Source of the DNA: Paracoccus haematequi
GTDB taxonomy: Bacteria; Pseudomonadota; Alphaproteobacteria; Rhodobacterales; Rhodobacteraceae
Direction of reading: 5' to 3'
Length of the DNA: 51,989 nt
Assembly (NCBI GenBank): GCA_945881965.1
Contig: CAMCVS010000016.1
Location: 1 to 51,989, forward strand
The notes beneath the pieces were generated by a model. It was not told the DNA's origin. It did not search any database and saw only the letters and a list, made by a program, of their open reading frames with translations. Positions 42,966-51,989 of the stretch are shown in pieces (positions within the stretch are counted from its first letter, which is position 1; every line of letters begins with the position of its first letter). The position numbers and the translations under genes were made by a program.

Positions 42966-43325
42966 TCAGAACTTCAGACCGGCTTCGCGCGCGGCATCTG
43001 CCAACGCCTTCACCCGACCATGAAAGATGAACCCGCCACGGTCGAAATAGCATTCCTCGACGCCTGCGGCTTTCGCGCGCTCGGCAATCGCGGTGCCAAT
43101 CTTGGCCGCCGCTTCGCGGTTGTTCTTGCCGACCACACCCAGATCCTTTTCCAGGCTGGACGCAGCGGCGAGCGTCACGCCCTGCACGTCGTCGATCAGC
43201 TGCACGCTGATGTTCTTCAGCGAACGGTGCACCGACAGGCGGATCCGCCCGGCGTTCACCTTGCGCAATTTGTTCCGGACGCGCTGGCGGCGCTTGAGGA
43301 ACAGGTCTCTTTTGCTGTTTGCCAT
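42966..43325 (-). CDS. rplR: Large ribosomal subunit protein uL18
   Basis: 119 residues, with [12 protein letters not shown] and [19 protein letters not shown]; it binds 5S rRNA. The C-terminal [20 protein letters not shown] is diagnostic. Confidence 0.98.
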   Translation of the reverse strand: MANSKRDLFLKRRQRVRNKLRKVNAGRIRLSVHRSLKNISVQLIDDVQGVTLAAASSLEKDLGVVGKNNREAAAKIGTAIAERAKAAGVEECYFDRGGFIFHGRVKALADAAREAGLKF

Positions 43326-43336
43326 CTGTTCCGTCC

Positions 43337-43870
43337 TTATTTCTTCTTGCCTTCCTTGCGGAAGATGAATTCGCCCTTGTAGCGGATGCCCTTGCCCTTA
43401 TAGGGCTCCGGCCGCTTCCAATCGCGAATTTCTGCCGCGACCTGACCAACCTGTTGGGCGTCCTGGCCCTCGATGATGATTTCGGTCTGCTTCGGAACGG
43501 TCACGGTGATGCCTTTCGGCACCTCATAATTGACCTCGTGCGAATACCCCAGCGACAGCTTCAGAACCTGGCCATTCAGAGCGGCGCGATACCCCACGCC
43601 CTGAATTTCCAGTTCCCGCTTGAAGCCTCCGGTGACACCGGTGACGAGGTTGCGGATCATCGTGCGGGACATCCCCCACTGCTGCCGGGCACGTTTCGAC
43701 GTGCCGCGCGGCGTCACGGTAACCTGCGTGCCTTCGACCGCCAGCGTCACGTCATCCGTGGCGTGGAAGGTCTGGCTGCCCTTGGGGCCCTTGACCTCGA
43801 TGGTCTGGCCCTTGACGGCGGCCGTCACGCCCGCAGGCAGATCAACCGGTTTCTTACCAATTCGAGACAT
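43337..43870 (-). CDS. rplF: Large ribosomal subunit protein uL6
   Basis: 177 residues starting [15 protein letters not shown]. Two ATGs are adjacent; the second gives the conserved N-terminus and a better distance from AAGGAG. The C-terminal [14 protein letters not shown] motif is typical. Confidence 0.98.
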   Translation of the reverse strand: MSRIGKKPVDLPAGVTAAVKGQTIEVKGPKGSQTFHATDDVTLAVEGTQVTVTPRGTSKRARQQWGMSRTMIRNLVTGVTGGFKRELEIQGVGYRAALNGQVLKLSLGYSHEVNYEVPKGITVTVPKQTEIIIEGQDAQQVGQVAAEIRDWKRPEPYKGKGIRYKGEFIFRKEGKKK

Positions 43871-43880
43871 CATGCTCTCC

Positions 43881-44273
43881 TTAGAAAACCGTGCAGAGCA
43901 CTTCGCCACCGACATTGGCGGCGCGTGCGCTTGCATCCGACATCACGCCCTTGGACGTGCTGACAATCGACACGCCGAGGCCCTGACGGACCGACGGAAT
44001 GTCCTTGACGCCCATGTAAACGCGGCGGCCGGGGGTCGAAACCCGCTTGACCTCACGAATGACGGGGGCACCATCATAATATTTCAGGCTGATTTCCAGC
44101 TCGGGGTGGCCGTTGGCCCCCGTCACGGCGTCATAACCGCGGATATAGCCTTCTGCTTGCAGGATATCGAGCACACGCGCGCGCATTTTCGACGCAGGGG
44201 TGCGGACGGTGGACTTGCCTCGGCCCTGCGCGTTGCGGATGCGGGTGAGCATATCGCCGATCGGATCGTTCAT
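43881..44273 (-). CDS. rpsH: Small ribosomal subunit protein uS8
   Basis: 130 residues with [15 protein letters not shown] at the N-terminus and [14 protein letters not shown] near the end. In other bacteria S8 binds its own mRNA to repress the spc genes; I did not identify such a site. Confidence 0.98.
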   Translation of the reverse strand: MNDPIGDMLTRIRNAQGRGKSTVRTPASKMRARVLDILQAEGYIRGYDAVTGANGHPELEISLKYYDGAPVIREVKRVSTPGRRVYMGVKDIPSVRQGLGVSIVSTSKGVMSDASARAANVGGEVLCTVF

Positions 44274-44286
44274 CTTTCGCTCTCCC

Positions 44287-44592
44287 TTACCAGCTCGATT
44301 TCACGAGACCGGGGATCTGGCCTTGCGAGCCCAGTTCCCGCAGCATGATGCGGCTCACCTTCAGCTTGCGGTAATACGCATGCGGGCGACCTGTCAGCTG
44401 GCAGCGGTTGTGCAGGCGCACCTTCGCGCCGTTGCGGGGCAGACCGGCCAGCTTCAGCGTCGCGCGAAAGCGCTCTTCCATCGGCTTGGTCTGGTCCTTG
44501 ATCACGACTTTCAGCGCCGCACGCTTGGCTGCGAATTTCGCCACCAGCTTTTCGCGCTTCTTTTCGCGTTCGACCATGGATTTCTTTGCCAT
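44287..44592 (-). CDS. rpsN: Small ribosomal subunit protein uS14 (zinc-free form)
   Basis: 101 residues beginning [17 protein letters not shown] and with [20 protein letters not shown]. It lacks the CxxC pairs of the zinc-binding form, so it is the long C-minus type. Confidence 0.98.
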   Translation of the reverse strand: MAKKSMVEREKKREKLVAKFAAKRAALKVVIKDQTKPMEERFRATLKLAGLPRNGAKVRLHNRCQLTGRPHAYYRKLKVSRIMLRELGSQGQIPGLVKSSW

Positions 44593-44612
44593 ATCTTAAA
44601 TCCCTCCCGCGA

Positions 44613-45176
44613 TCACGAGTTGAAGGGCATGTTGAAATGCTTCAACAGCGCCTTGGCTTCCGCGTCGGTTTTCGCGGTGGTTGCGATGACGATATCCATT
44701 CCCCATGACTCGTCGATCTTGTCAAAGTTGATCTCTGGGAAAATGATGTGTTCCTTGATGCCAAAGGCATAGTTGCCGCGGCCATCGAACGATTTGCCAT
44801 TCACGCCGCGGAAGTCGCGGATGCGGGGCATGGCGATGGTCACCAGACGATCAAAGAATTCGTACATCCGGTCGCCGCGCAGCGTCACCTTGGCGCCCAT
44901 CGGCATGCCTTCGCGGACGCGGAAGCCTGCGATAGAGGTCTTGGCGATGGTCATCACGGCCTTCTGGCCTGCGATGGTGGTCAGATCCTCGACCGCCGAT
45001 TTTGCCTTTTTCGAATCGCGCACCGCTTCGGCACCGCAGCCGATATTCAGCACGATCTTGTCAAGGCGCGGGATCTGCATCGGGTTGCTGTAGGAGAATT
45101 CCTCCTTCATCGCCGGGCGGATCACATCGCGATAGATGACCTTCAGGCGCGGGGTATAATTTTCGGTATCAAGCAT
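44613..45176 (-). CDS. rplE: Large ribosomal subunit protein uL5
   Basis: 187 residues; [18 protein letters not shown] and [20 protein letters not shown] are diagnostic. Binds 5S rRNA and helps hold P-site tRNA. Its start overlaps the end of rplX by eight bases. Confidence 0.98.
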   Translation of the reverse strand: MLDTENYTPRLKVIYRDVIRPAMKEEFSYSNPMQIPRLDKIVLNIGCGAEAVRDSKKAKSAVEDLTTIAGQKAVMTIAKTSIAGFRVREGMPMGAKVTLRGDRMYEFFDRLVTIAMPRIRDFRGVNGKSFDGRGNYAFGIKEHIIFPEINFDKIDESWGMDIVIATTAKTDAEAKALLKHFNMPFNS

Positions 45177-45480
45177 CGATCACGTCCCCCGTGGTCTTGG
45201 CAAAACGCACCTTCTTGTCACCGTCGATGCGGAAACCGACGCGGGTCGGCTTGCCGTTCTTGTCGATGATCGCAAGGTTCGACAGTTGGATCGGCAGCGC
45301 CTTGGGCAGGCGGCCCCCCTGGTTATTGGCCGACTGGCGGGTGTGGCGGATCGCGATGTTCACGCCATCGACGATGGCCTTGCCATCCTTGGGCATCACC
45401 TCGGTGATGGTCCCGGTCTTGCCCCGGTCCTTGCCGGTGAGCACCATCACAGTGTCACCCTTTTTCAGCTTGGCCGCCAT
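45169..45480 (-). CDS. rplX: Large ribosomal subunit protein uL24
   Basis: 103 residues with the KOW motif [18 protein letters not shown] at the N-terminus; an assembly initiator of the 50S subunit. It starts one base after rplN. Confidence 0.98.
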   Translation of the reverse strand: MAAKLKKGDTVMVLTGKDRGKTGTITEVMPKDGKAIVDGVNIAIRHTRQSANNQGGRLPKALPIQLSNLAIIDKNGKPTRVGFRIDGDKKVRFAKTTGDVIDA

Positions 45481-45481
45481 C

Positions 45482-45850
45482 TTACAGCACCTCCGGCGCG
45501 AGCGAGATGATCTTCATGAAGTTCTTCGCGCGCAATTCCCGCACGACCGGCCCAAAGATACGGGTGCCGATCGGCTCCATGTTGTTGTTGATGATCACCG
45601 CCGCGTTGCGGTCGAAACGGATGGCGGTGCCATCCTCACGACGCACGGCATGGGCAGTGCGCACGACGACGGCCTTGCGGACGTCACCTTTTTTCACACG
45701 GCCTTTTGGGATCGCTTCCTTGACGGCGACGACGATGACGTCGCCAACCGAAGCATAACGGCGGTGCGAACCGCCAAGAACCTTGATGCACTGCACCCGG
45801 CGCGCGCCGGAGTTGTCAGCAACATCCAGATTGGTCTGCATCTGGATCAT
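45482..45850 (-). CDS. rplN: Large ribosomal subunit protein uL14
   Basis: 122 residues: [19 protein letters not shown] and [18 protein letters not shown] at the end. A 76-base gap without a clear structure separates it from rpsQ. Confidence 0.98.
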   Translation of the reverse strand: MIQMQTNLDVADNSGARRVQCIKVLGGSHRRYASVGDVIVVAVKEAIPKGRVKKGDVRKAVVVRTAHAVRREDGTAIRFDRNAAVIINNNMEPIGTRIFGPVVRELRAKNFMKIISLAPEVL

Positions 45851-45926
45851 TCGGTGTCTCCCGACCTTTGGGGGGGCATCATGCCATTATCCCCAGGGTT
45901 TCGATGATACCGGAAAGAGCGCGGCC

Positions 45927-46157
45927 TCAGGCCGTGATCACTTCCCAGCGTTTTGTCTTGGAAATCGGGGCACATTCCTGAATGCGGACCTGATCGCCGA
46001 CCTTGAACGTCTCAAGCGCGTCATGCGCCCGATACTTCTTGGATTTCCGAACCGTCTTTTTCAGAACGGGGTGCGTGAAGCGGCGTTCCACCAGAACCGT
46101 GACGGTCTGGGTGTTGGCCGTGGAGGTCACGGTGCCTGACAGGATTCTCTTGGGCAT
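45927..46157 (-). CDS. rpsQ: Small ribosomal subunit protein uS17
   Basis: 76 residues with [19 protein letters not shown] and the [20 protein letters not shown] core. Starts 11 bases after rpmC. Confidence 0.98.
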   Translation of the reverse strand: MPKRILSGTVTSTANTQTVTVLVERRFTHPVLKKTVRKSKKYRAHDALETFKVGDQVRIQECAPISKTKRWEVITA

Positions 46158-46168
46158 CAGGGCTCTCC

Positions 46169-46369
46169 TTACTTCGCGACGTCTGCGGCTTTTTGGTTCA
46201 GGATGGTCAGCACGCGGGCTGCATCCCGACGGACGCCACGCATCCGCGCGGTGCCTTCCAACTGGCCGGTGGCCTGCTGGAAACGGAGGTTGAACGCCTC
46301 TTTCTTCAGCGCCGTCAGCTGGTCGCGCAGCTGATCAGGGGTCTTGTCGCGTAGTTCCTTGGCGTTCAT
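46169..46369 (-). CDS. rpmC: Large ribosomal subunit protein uL29
   Basis: 66 residues, helical, starting [18 protein letters not shown] with [14 protein letters not shown] and [10 protein letters not shown]. The start is placed at the conserved N-terminus; the frame is open for 46 codons upstream, within the long gap to rplP, but shows no conservation that I recognise. Confidence 0.97.
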   Translation of the reverse strand: MNAKELRDKTPDQLRDQLTALKKEAFNLRFQQATGQLEGTARMRGVRRDAARVLTILNQKAADVAK

Positions 46370-46600
46370 GCGCCGGTTCCTTTTCTCTGACACCAGCAGG
46401 CTCCCGCAAGTTGCGTCGGGGTTACCCGGTTTCTGGTGGACTATCTGAAACGCACGAATCCCGGGACTGGCCCGGGACGCGGCGGATGGGGTTCTATAGT
46501 TTGGCATCCCCGCCGGGGCAAGGATTAGTTTGACGTTTTCACGACAGTCGATGTTTTCGCGGTTATCGATGCAAAATGGGCGAGGTCACCCCCGCCCATC

Positions 46601-46630
46601 CGTAGGGTGGGTGCTAGCACCCACCCTACG
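46601..46630. repeat. 30-bp perfect palindrome of GTAGGGTGGGT type, rplP-rpmC gap
   Basis: CGTAGGGTGGGTGCT at 46601-46615 is followed directly by its exact complement, so the whole 30 bases are palindromic. It starts five bases after the rplP stop. The rest of the 266-base gap (46370-46600) shows no gene that I can support. rplP and rpmC are usually adjacent, so the gap is unusual. Confidence 0.8.
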
Positions 46631-46635
46631 TCGAA

Positions 46636-47049
46636 TTACCAGTCCTCGCGGACCACGACACGGGTCTTGATCGGCAGCTTCATCGCCGCCAGACGCAGAC
46701 CCTCACGGGCGATTTCCTCGGACACACCGTCGATTTCGAACATGATCCGACCCGGTTTGACGCGGCAGGCCCAGAAATCGACCGACCCCTTACCCTTACC
46801 CATCCGGACTTCGGTGGGCTTGGACGTTACCGGAACATCCGGGAAAATCCGGATCCAAACCCGACCCTGACGCTTCATGTGGCGGGTCAGCGCGCGGCGG
46901 GCCGCTTCGATCTGACGGGCGGTCACACGCTCGGGCTGGGTTGCCTTGAGGCCAAAGGTGCCAAAGTTCAGGTCAGATCCGCCCTTTGCCTCGCCGTGGA
47001 TACGGCCCTTGTGCTGTTTGCGGAATTTTGTGCGTTTTGGTTGCAGCAT
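46636..47049 (-). CDS. rplP: Large ribosomal subunit protein uL16
   Basis: 137 residues: [16 protein letters not shown], then [20 protein letters not shown] and [20 protein letters not shown]. Arginine in the conserved KGKG loop area contacts the A/P-site region. Confidence 0.98.
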   Translation of the reverse strand: MLQPKRTKFRKQHKGRIHGEAKGGSDLNFGTFGLKATQPERVTARQIEAARRALTRHMKRQGRVWIRIFPDVPVTSKPTEVRMGKGKGSVDFWACRVKPGRIMFEIDGVSEEIAREGLRLAAMKLPIKTRVVVREDW

Positions 47050-47061
47050 TGTTCATCCCCC

Positions 47062-47769
47062 TCAGCGGCGGCCCATAGCGCCACGCGGCGCCGGCCCATC
47101 CTGAAGTTCCTGTGCCCGACGGTCGCGTGCCTGCGGATCGTGTTCCAGAATTTCGCCTTTGAAAATCCAGACCTTGATCCCGATGATGCCATAGGGCGTC
47201 ATCGCTTCGGACAGCGCATAGTCGATATCGGCGCGCAGCGTATGCAGCGGCACCCGGCCCTCACGATACCATTCGGTCCGCGCGATTTCCGCGCCACCCA
47301 GACGGCCCGCCACGTTCACACGGATGCCCAGGGCCCCCATGCGCATCGCGTTCTGCACCGCACGTTTCATGGCGCGACGGAACGACACCCGGCGTTCCAA
47401 CTGCTGGGCAATCGATTCGCCCACCAGCGCGGAATCCAGTTCCGGCTTGCGCACTTCGACGATGTTCAGGAACAATTCCGACTTGGTCAGCTTTGCAAGT
47501 TTCTTGCGCAGCGTTTCAATGTCGGCGCCTTTTTTCCCGATGATCACGCCGGGGCGCGCGGCGTGGATCGTGACGCGGCACTTCTTGTGCGGACGTTCGA
47601 TGATCACGCGCGCGATACCGGCCTGCACGCAGTCCTTTTTCACGAATTCGCGGATGCGGATGTCTTGCAGCAACAGGTTGCCGAAATCCTTGCTGTCAGC
47701 ATACCAGCGGCTGTCCCAGGTGCGGTTGACCTGCAAGCGCATGCCAATTGGATTGACTTTCTGTCCCAT
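47062..47769 (-). CDS. rpsC: Small ribosomal subunit protein uS3
   Basis: 235 residues with [20 protein letters not shown] at the N-terminus and the KH domain [18 protein letters not shown]. Forms part of the mRNA entry tunnel. Its start overlaps the rplV stop by one base (TAATG); the longer open frame is antisense to nothing useful and is ignored. Confidence 0.98.
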   Translation of the reverse strand: MGQKVNPIGMRLQVNRTWDSRWYADSKDFGNLLLQDIRIREFVKKDCVQAGIARVIIERPHKKCRVTIHAARPGVIIGKKGADIETLRKKLAKLTKSELFLNIVEVRKPELDSALVGESIAQQLERRVSFRRAMKRAVQNAMRMGALGIRVNVAGRLGGAEIARTEWYREGRVPLHTLRADIDYALSEAMTPYGIIGIKVWIFKGEILEHDPQARDRRAQELQDGPAPRGAMGRR

Positions 47770-48149
47770 TAGGCTTGCTCCTCGATCTGCCGCACCTTGA
47801 TGGTGATTTCCGAAAACGGCTTCATGATCTTGCCATAGCGGCCACGGGCCCGCGGACGGCCCCGCTTCATCACCAGGTTCTTGCCACACCAGGCTTCTGC
47901 GACGATCAGGCTGTCGACATCAAGGTTATGGTTGTTCTCGGCATTCGCAATCGCGGATTGCAGGCACTTCTTCACGTCTGCCGCGATCCGCTTCTTTGAG
48001 AAGGTCAGATCGGCAAGCGCTTTTTCAACTTTCTTGCCACGGATCAATCCGGCGACAAGGTTAAGTTTCTGCGGGCTCGTACGAAGCATGCGGGTTTTCG
48101 CCATTGCTTCGTTATCGGCCACGCGGCGGGGGTTTTTTTCCTGGCCCAT
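47769..48149 (-). CDS. rplV: Large ribosomal subunit protein uL22
   Basis: 126 residues. The N-terminus [20 protein letters not shown] precedes the core [20 protein letters not shown]; the extension is usual in Rhodobacterales. The hairpin loop [15 protein letters not shown] lines the exit tunnel. Confidence 0.97.
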   Translation of the reverse strand: MGQEKNPRRVADNEAMAKTRMLRTSPQKLNLVAGLIRGKKVEKALADLTFSKKRIAADVKKCLQSAIANAENNHNLDVDSLIVAEAWCGKNLVMKRGRPRARGRYGKIMKPFSEITIKVRQIEEQA

Positions 48150-48152
48150 GAC

Positions 48153-48431
48153 TTACTTCCGCTTCGCTTTCTTGTCGGCTGCATGGCCGTAATAGGTGCG
48201 GGTCGGCGAGTATTCGCCGAACTTCTGACCGATCATGTCTTCGGTCACGTTGACCGGAACGTGCTTTTGGCCGTTGTAAACGCCGAACACCAGACCGACG
48301 AATTGCGGCAGGATGGTCGAGCGGCGCGACCAGATCTTGATGACATCGCTGCGGCCAGAGGCCCGCGCAGCTTCGGCCTTCTTGAGCACATAGGCGTCAA
48401 CAAAAGGGCCTTTCCAGATAGAACGAGCCAT
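48153..48431 (-). CDS. rpsS: Small ribosomal subunit protein uS19
   Basis: 92 residues: [20 protein letters not shown], then [19 protein letters not shown] and [20 protein letters not shown]. Starts three bases after rplB and ends three bases before rplV. Confidence 0.98.
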   Translation of the reverse strand: MARSIWKGPFVDAYVLKKAEAARASGRSDVIKIWSRRSTILPQFVGLVFGVYNGQKHVPVNVTEDMIGQKFGEYSPTRTYYGHAADKKAKRK

Positions 48432-48434
48432 GGA

Positions 48435-49274
48435 TTAGCGGCCTTTCTTGAGGTGACGCGACCGCACGATAAGCTTCGTGGTGGTCTTTTTCGGATCGCG
48501 GGTTTTCTTGCCCTTGGTCGGCTTACCCCAAGGCGTAACCGGGTGACGACCACCGGACGTGCGGCCTTCACCACCGCCATGCGGGTGATCGACCGGGTTC
48601 ATCGCCACGCCGCGCACCGACGGGCGGATGCCCAGGTGCCGCATACGACCGGCCTTGCCGAAATTCTGGTTCGAGTTGTCGGGGTTCGACACCGCGCCAA
48701 CAGTGGCCATGCATTCCTGCCGCACCATCCGCAATTCGCCCGAGGACAGGCGCAACTGCGCATAGCCGCCATCGCGACCCACAAACTGGGCATAGGTGCC
48801 TGCGGCGCGCGCGATCTGGCCGCCCTTGCCGGGCTTCATCTCGACGTTGTGGACGATCGTGCCGATCGGCATGCCCGAGAACGGCATCGCGTTGCCGGGC
48901 TTGATGTCAACCTTCTTGCCCGCGATGACGCTGTCACCCACGGCCAGACGCTGCGGCGCCAAAATATAAGCCAACTCATTGTCCGCATAGCGGATCAGCG
49001 CGATGAACGCGGTGCGGTTCGGGTCATATTCGATCCGTTCCACTGTGCCCACGACGTCGAATTTCGTGCGTTTGAAATCGACGATCCGATAGAGACGCTT
49101 CGCCCCGCCGCCCATGCGGCGCATCGTGATCCGTCCGGTGTTGTTCCGGCCGCCCGATTTCATCAAGCCCTCAACGAGAGACTTGACGGGACGTCCTTTC
49201 CACAGCTCCGAACGGTCGATCAGAACCAGCCCACGCTGGCCTGGCGTCGTCGGTTTATACGACTTTAATGCCAT
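48435..49274 (-). CDS. rplB: Large ribosomal subunit protein uL2
   Basis: 279 residues; N-terminal [20 protein letters not shown] and the invariant [20 protein letters not shown] close to the peptidyl-transferase centre. A strong hairpin in the 146-base gap upstream separates it from rplW, which is unusual for this operon. Confidence 0.98.
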   Translation of the reverse strand: MALKSYKPTTPGQRGLVLIDRSELWKGRPVKSLVEGLMKSGGRNNTGRITMRRMGGGAKRLYRIVDFKRTKFDVVGTVERIEYDPNRTAFIALIRYADNELAYILAPQRLAVGDSVIAGKKVDIKPGNAMPFSGMPIGTIVHNVEMKPGKGGQIARAAGTYAQFVGRDGGYAQLRLSSGELRMVRQECMATVGAVSNPDNSNQNFGKAGRMRHLGIRPSVRGVAMNPVDHPHGGGEGRTSGGRHPVTPWGKPTKGKKTRDPKKTTTKLIVRSRHLKKGR

Positions 49275-49371
49275 GCTTTCTGTCTTCCGTTTCGTTTGGG
49301 CAACTTTGTTGCCGCTGTTTGGTGGCAGGTTGCCCCGCCGGGTCTAGGGCCCCGAAGGTCCCCGCTTAAAA

Positions 49372-49403
49372 TCCAAGGCCCCGGTGACTGCCGGGGCCTT
49401 GGA
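49372..49403 (-). terminator. Terminator-like hairpin between rplW and rplB
   Basis: TCCAAGGCCCCGG (49372-49384) and its exact complement (49391-49403) form a 13-bp stem with a 6-base loop; on the coding (minus) strand it is followed immediately by TTTTAAG. This has the look of an intrinsic terminator in the middle of the S10 operon and may act as an attenuator. Confidence 0.7.
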
Positions 49404-49420
49404 CGATTCGTGGTGCTATA

Positions 49421-49717
49421 TCAAAGACCCGTTGCCACGTCGATGGTGTTGCCATCTTCCAGCATGACATAGGCCTTTTTCACGTCGCGGCGTTCGCCGG
49501 GGCGGCCGCGGAACCGCTTGACCTTGCCCTTGGTGATGGTGGTGTTGACCGCCTTGACCTTGACACCAAAGATCGCCTCGACGGCGGCCTTGATTTCCGG
49601 CTTGGCCGCATCAATCGCCACCTCGAACACGACCGCACCCGCCTCAGAGGCCATGGTCGCCTTTTCGGTGATGATCGGCTTGCGGATCACGTCGTAATGT
49701 TTTGCCGTCGCGGTCAT
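49421..49717 (-). CDS. rplW: Large ribosomal subunit protein uL23
   Basis: 98 residues with [18 protein letters not shown] and the loop [20 protein letters not shown]; docking site for trigger factor and SRP at the tunnel exit. Overlaps rplD by four bases. Confidence 0.98.
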   Translation of the reverse strand: MTATAKHYDVIRKPIITEKATMASEAGAVVFEVAIDAAKPEIKAAVEAIFGVKVKAVNTTITKGKVKRFRGRPGERRDVKKAYVMLEDGNTIDVATGL

Positions 49718-50331
49718 TTCAGTCGGGCCTCCAGGGCTTCGATCCCCGCCTTCGTGATCACGAGCGTGTCACGCTTGAGGATGTCATAGACGTTTGCGCC
49801 CATCGTCGGCAGGATATCCAGCCCTTCGATGTTGCGCGCGGCCTGCATGAAGGCCTCGTTCACCGTGGCGCCATCAATGATCAGCGCGCGCTTCCAACCC
49901 AGGTTCTTGACCTGCTTGGCCAATGCACCGGTCTTGCCCGCCGCATCCGCCGCCTCGATCACGACCAGCTCACCGGCCTTGGCCTTGGCCGACAGCGCAT
50001 GCCGCAGACCCAAAGCGCGGAACTTCTTGGTCAGGTCATGCGCATGGCTGCGCGGCACCGGGCCCTTGTAGATACCGCCGTGACGGAAGATCGGCGCCTT
50101 CTTGGACCCGTGACGTGCGCCACCGGTGCCCTTCTGGCGATAGATCTTCTTGGTCGAATAGGACACATCGGCGCGGCCCAGCGTCGAATGGGTGCCCGCC
50201 TGCTTTTTCGCCCGCTGCCAGCGCACCAGACGGTGCAGGATATCGGCGCGCGGTTCCAGACCGAACAGCGCCTCGTCCAGATCGATGGAACCGGCAACGG
50301 CCCCATCCAGATTGATCACATCGAGTTTCAT
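49714..50331 (-). CDS. rplD: Large ribosomal subunit protein uL4
   Basis: 205 residues with [20 protein letters not shown] (tunnel loop) and [20 protein letters not shown]. In E. coli L4 represses its own operon by attenuation and translational repression; whether that holds here is not visible. Overlaps rplC and rplW by four bases each. Confidence 0.98.
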   Translation of the reverse strand: MKLDVINLDGAVAGSIDLDEALFGLEPRADILHRLVRWQRAKKQAGTHSTLGRADVSYSTKKIYRQKGTGGARHGSKKAPIFRHGGIYKGPVPRSHAHDLTKKFRALGLRHALSAKAKAGELVVIEAADAAGKTGALAKQVKNLGWKRALIIDGATVNEAFMQAARNIEGLDILPTMGANVYDILKRDTLVITKAGIEALEARLK

Positions 50332-51044
50332 GCTTCACCCCCTTCGGCGGGCGTTTCCTGCACGGCCGCGGCCATCTTCAGCGCAGCCGGGAACGGCACG
50401 CCATCGGGCAGCTTGCGCTTGACCGCGTCCTTGATCGTGACCCAGCCGCCCTTGGAGCCGGGAACCGCGCCCTTGACCATGATCAGGCCACGGTCGGCAT
50501 CGGTGCGCACGACTTCGAGGTTCTGGGTGGTGATACGGGCCGCGCCCATATGACCGGCCATCTTCTTGCCCTTGAACACCTTGCCGGGGTCCTGGCACTG
50601 GCCCGTGGACCCGTGCGAACGGTGCGACACCGACACACCGTGCGACGCGCGCAGACCGCCGAAGTTGTGCCGCTTCATCGCACCGGCATAGCCTTTACCT
50701 ATGGAAATCCCCGACACGTCAACCTTTTGACCGGCCAGATAATGTTCAGCCGAGATTTCCGATCCGACGGGGATCAGGTTTTCGGGGCTGACACGGAATT
50801 CAGCAACCTTGCGCTTGGGCGCAACATTGGCGCGCGCGAAATGGCCGCGCATGGCTTGGCTGGTGCGCTTGGCCTTGGCCGTGCCCGCGCCCAACTGAAC
50901 GGCGGTATAGCCATCCTTGTCGGCGGTGCGCTGTGCCACGACCTGCAGGCTGTCCAGCAACAGAACGGTGACGGGCACTTGGCGACCGTCTTCCATGAAC
51001 AGACGGGTCATGCCCATCTTCTTGGCGATTACTCCGGAACGCAT
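50328..51044 (-). CDS. rplC: Large ribosomal subunit protein uL3
   Basis: 238 residues: [20 protein letters not shown], the [20 protein letters not shown] loop (with the glutamine methylated in E. coli) and a C-terminal tail of about 25 residues ([20 protein letters not shown]) beyond the E. coli end. Starts 12 bases after rpsJ. Confidence 0.98.
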   Translation of the reverse strand: MRSGVIAKKMGMTRLFMEDGRQVPVTVLLLDSLQVVAQRTADKDGYTAVQLGAGTAKAKRTSQAMRGHFARANVAPKRKVAEFRVSPENLIPVGSEISAEHYLAGQKVDVSGISIGKGYAGAMKRHNFGGLRASHGVSVSHRSHGSTGQCQDPGKVFKGKKMAGHMGAARITTQNLEVVRTDADRGLIMVKGAVPGSKGGWVTIKDAVKRKLPDGVPFPAALKMAAAVQETPAEGGEA

Positions 51045-51056
51045 CTGGTCAACCCC

Positions 51057-51371
51057 TTACGATTGCAGCTTGATTTCGACATCCACACCAGCGGCGAGGT
51101 CGAGCTTCATCAGCGCGTCCACGGTCTGGGGGGTCGGATCAACGATATCAAGGAGGCGCTTGTGCGTGCGGATTTCGAACTGGTCGCGCGACTTCTTGTC
51201 GATGTGCGGGCCACGCAGAACGGTGAATTTCTCGATCTTGTTCGGAAGCGGGATGGGTCCGCGCACCGTGGCACCGGTCCGCTTGGCGGTATTGACGATT
51301 TCCAGCGTGCTGGCGTCCAGCACACGGTAGTCAAACGCCTTCAGACGGATGCGAATATTCTGGCTTGACAT
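51057..51371 (-). CDS. rpsJ: Small ribosomal subunit protein uS10
   Basis: 104 residues: [40 protein letters not shown] and [20 protein letters not shown]. First gene of the S10 block; also the transcription factor NusE. A hairpin around its ribosome site lies in the gap to tuf. Confidence 0.98.
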   Translation of the reverse strand: MSSQNIRIRLKAFDYRVLDASTLEIVNTAKRTGATVRGPIPLPNKIEKFTVLRGPHIDKKSRDQFEIRTHKRLLDIVDPTPQTVDALMKLDLAAGVDVEIKLQS

Positions 51372-51376
51372 GAGGA

Positions 51377-51392
51377 TAGCCTTTCGCGGCTA
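51377..51392 (-). promoter_or_regulatory. Hairpin enclosing the rpsJ ribosome-binding site
   Basis: TAGCC and GGCTA pair around GCGAAA on the rpsJ strand, six bases before its ATG. The Shine-Dalgarno-like GAAAGG is split between loop and stem, so the structure could limit rpsJ translation. The stem is only five base pairs. Confidence 0.35.
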
Positions 51393-51449
51393 AGAGTTGA
51401 TTGGAGGACCGGCAGCTTGCCCGCCGGCCCTCGTCGAACCCGGAAGAAC

Positions 51450-51989
<540 letters not shown>

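Noticed and set aside
46370-46507. N-terminal extension of rpmC (46 extra codons) or a small gene in the rplP-rpmC gap
   Set aside because: The open frame continues upstream of the conserved [10 protein letters not shown] start, but the added residues resemble no uL29 N-terminus and no ribosome site supports an earlier start.

Overview
The window comes from a GC-rich alphaproteobacterium, most likely a member of the Rhodobacterales (Rhodobacter/Roseobacter/Paracoccus group). The evidence is the coding bias, the ATP12-type F1 chaperone, the aapJQMP amino-acid transporter, the DUF1045 phosphonate protein, and intergenic palindromes of the GTAGGGTGGGT type. The window carries about 65 protein genes and one tRNA gene, and it is cut at both ends inside a gene (a TRAP-transporter binding protein on the left, tuf on the right). 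I saw no insertion sequence, prophage or CRISPR array.

Region 1 (about 200-14030) is a complete-looking carbon-phosphorus lyase locus for using phosphonates as a phosphorus source. A tightly overlapping leftward operon phnG-H-I-J-K-L-N makes the C-P lyase core. Facing it are a DUF1045 gene whose product has the two H-x-T motifs of 2H phosphoesterases, and a separate phnM. The GntR/UTRA regulator gene phnF diverges from phnG and is followed by a second, diverged phnM. A leftward transport operon phnC-D-E1-E2 ends with a hexapeptide-repeat acetyltransferase gene. Pho-box-like direct repeats with 11-bp spacing lie in front of phnG, the second phnM and phnC, so phosphate limitation is the likely inducer. 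No phnP is present; the DUF1045 protein is a candidate for that step.

Region 2 (14144-18250) holds tRNA-Arg(ACG), an orphan sensor histidine kinase, a flavin disulfide reductase and a TVP38/TMEM64 membrane protein, all leftward. Region 3 (18248-24938) is the rightward rpmH-rnpA-yidD-ttcA-(GGDEF/EAL)-yidC-MOSC-yihA block, i.e. ribosome, RNase P, membrane insertion and tRNA thiolation functions, with a strong sigma-70 type promoter before rpmH. Region 4 (25012-36605) has a short-chain dehydrogenase, argB with an overlapping sixA-like phosphatase, the leftward aapJ-Q-M-P transporter, the overlapping rarA-crcB-rluC-HAD-ATP12 cluster, and a DCC-type thiol protein.

Region 5 (36660 to the end) is the classical S10-spc-alpha ribosomal superoperon, all leftward, from tuf and rpsJ through secY, adk, rpoA and rplQ, in conserved order and with all genes intact. 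Its larger gaps contain strong hairpins, including three GTAGGGTGGGT-type palindromes and a perfect 13-bp terminator-like stem between rplW and rplB; these probably adjust relative expression within the operon.
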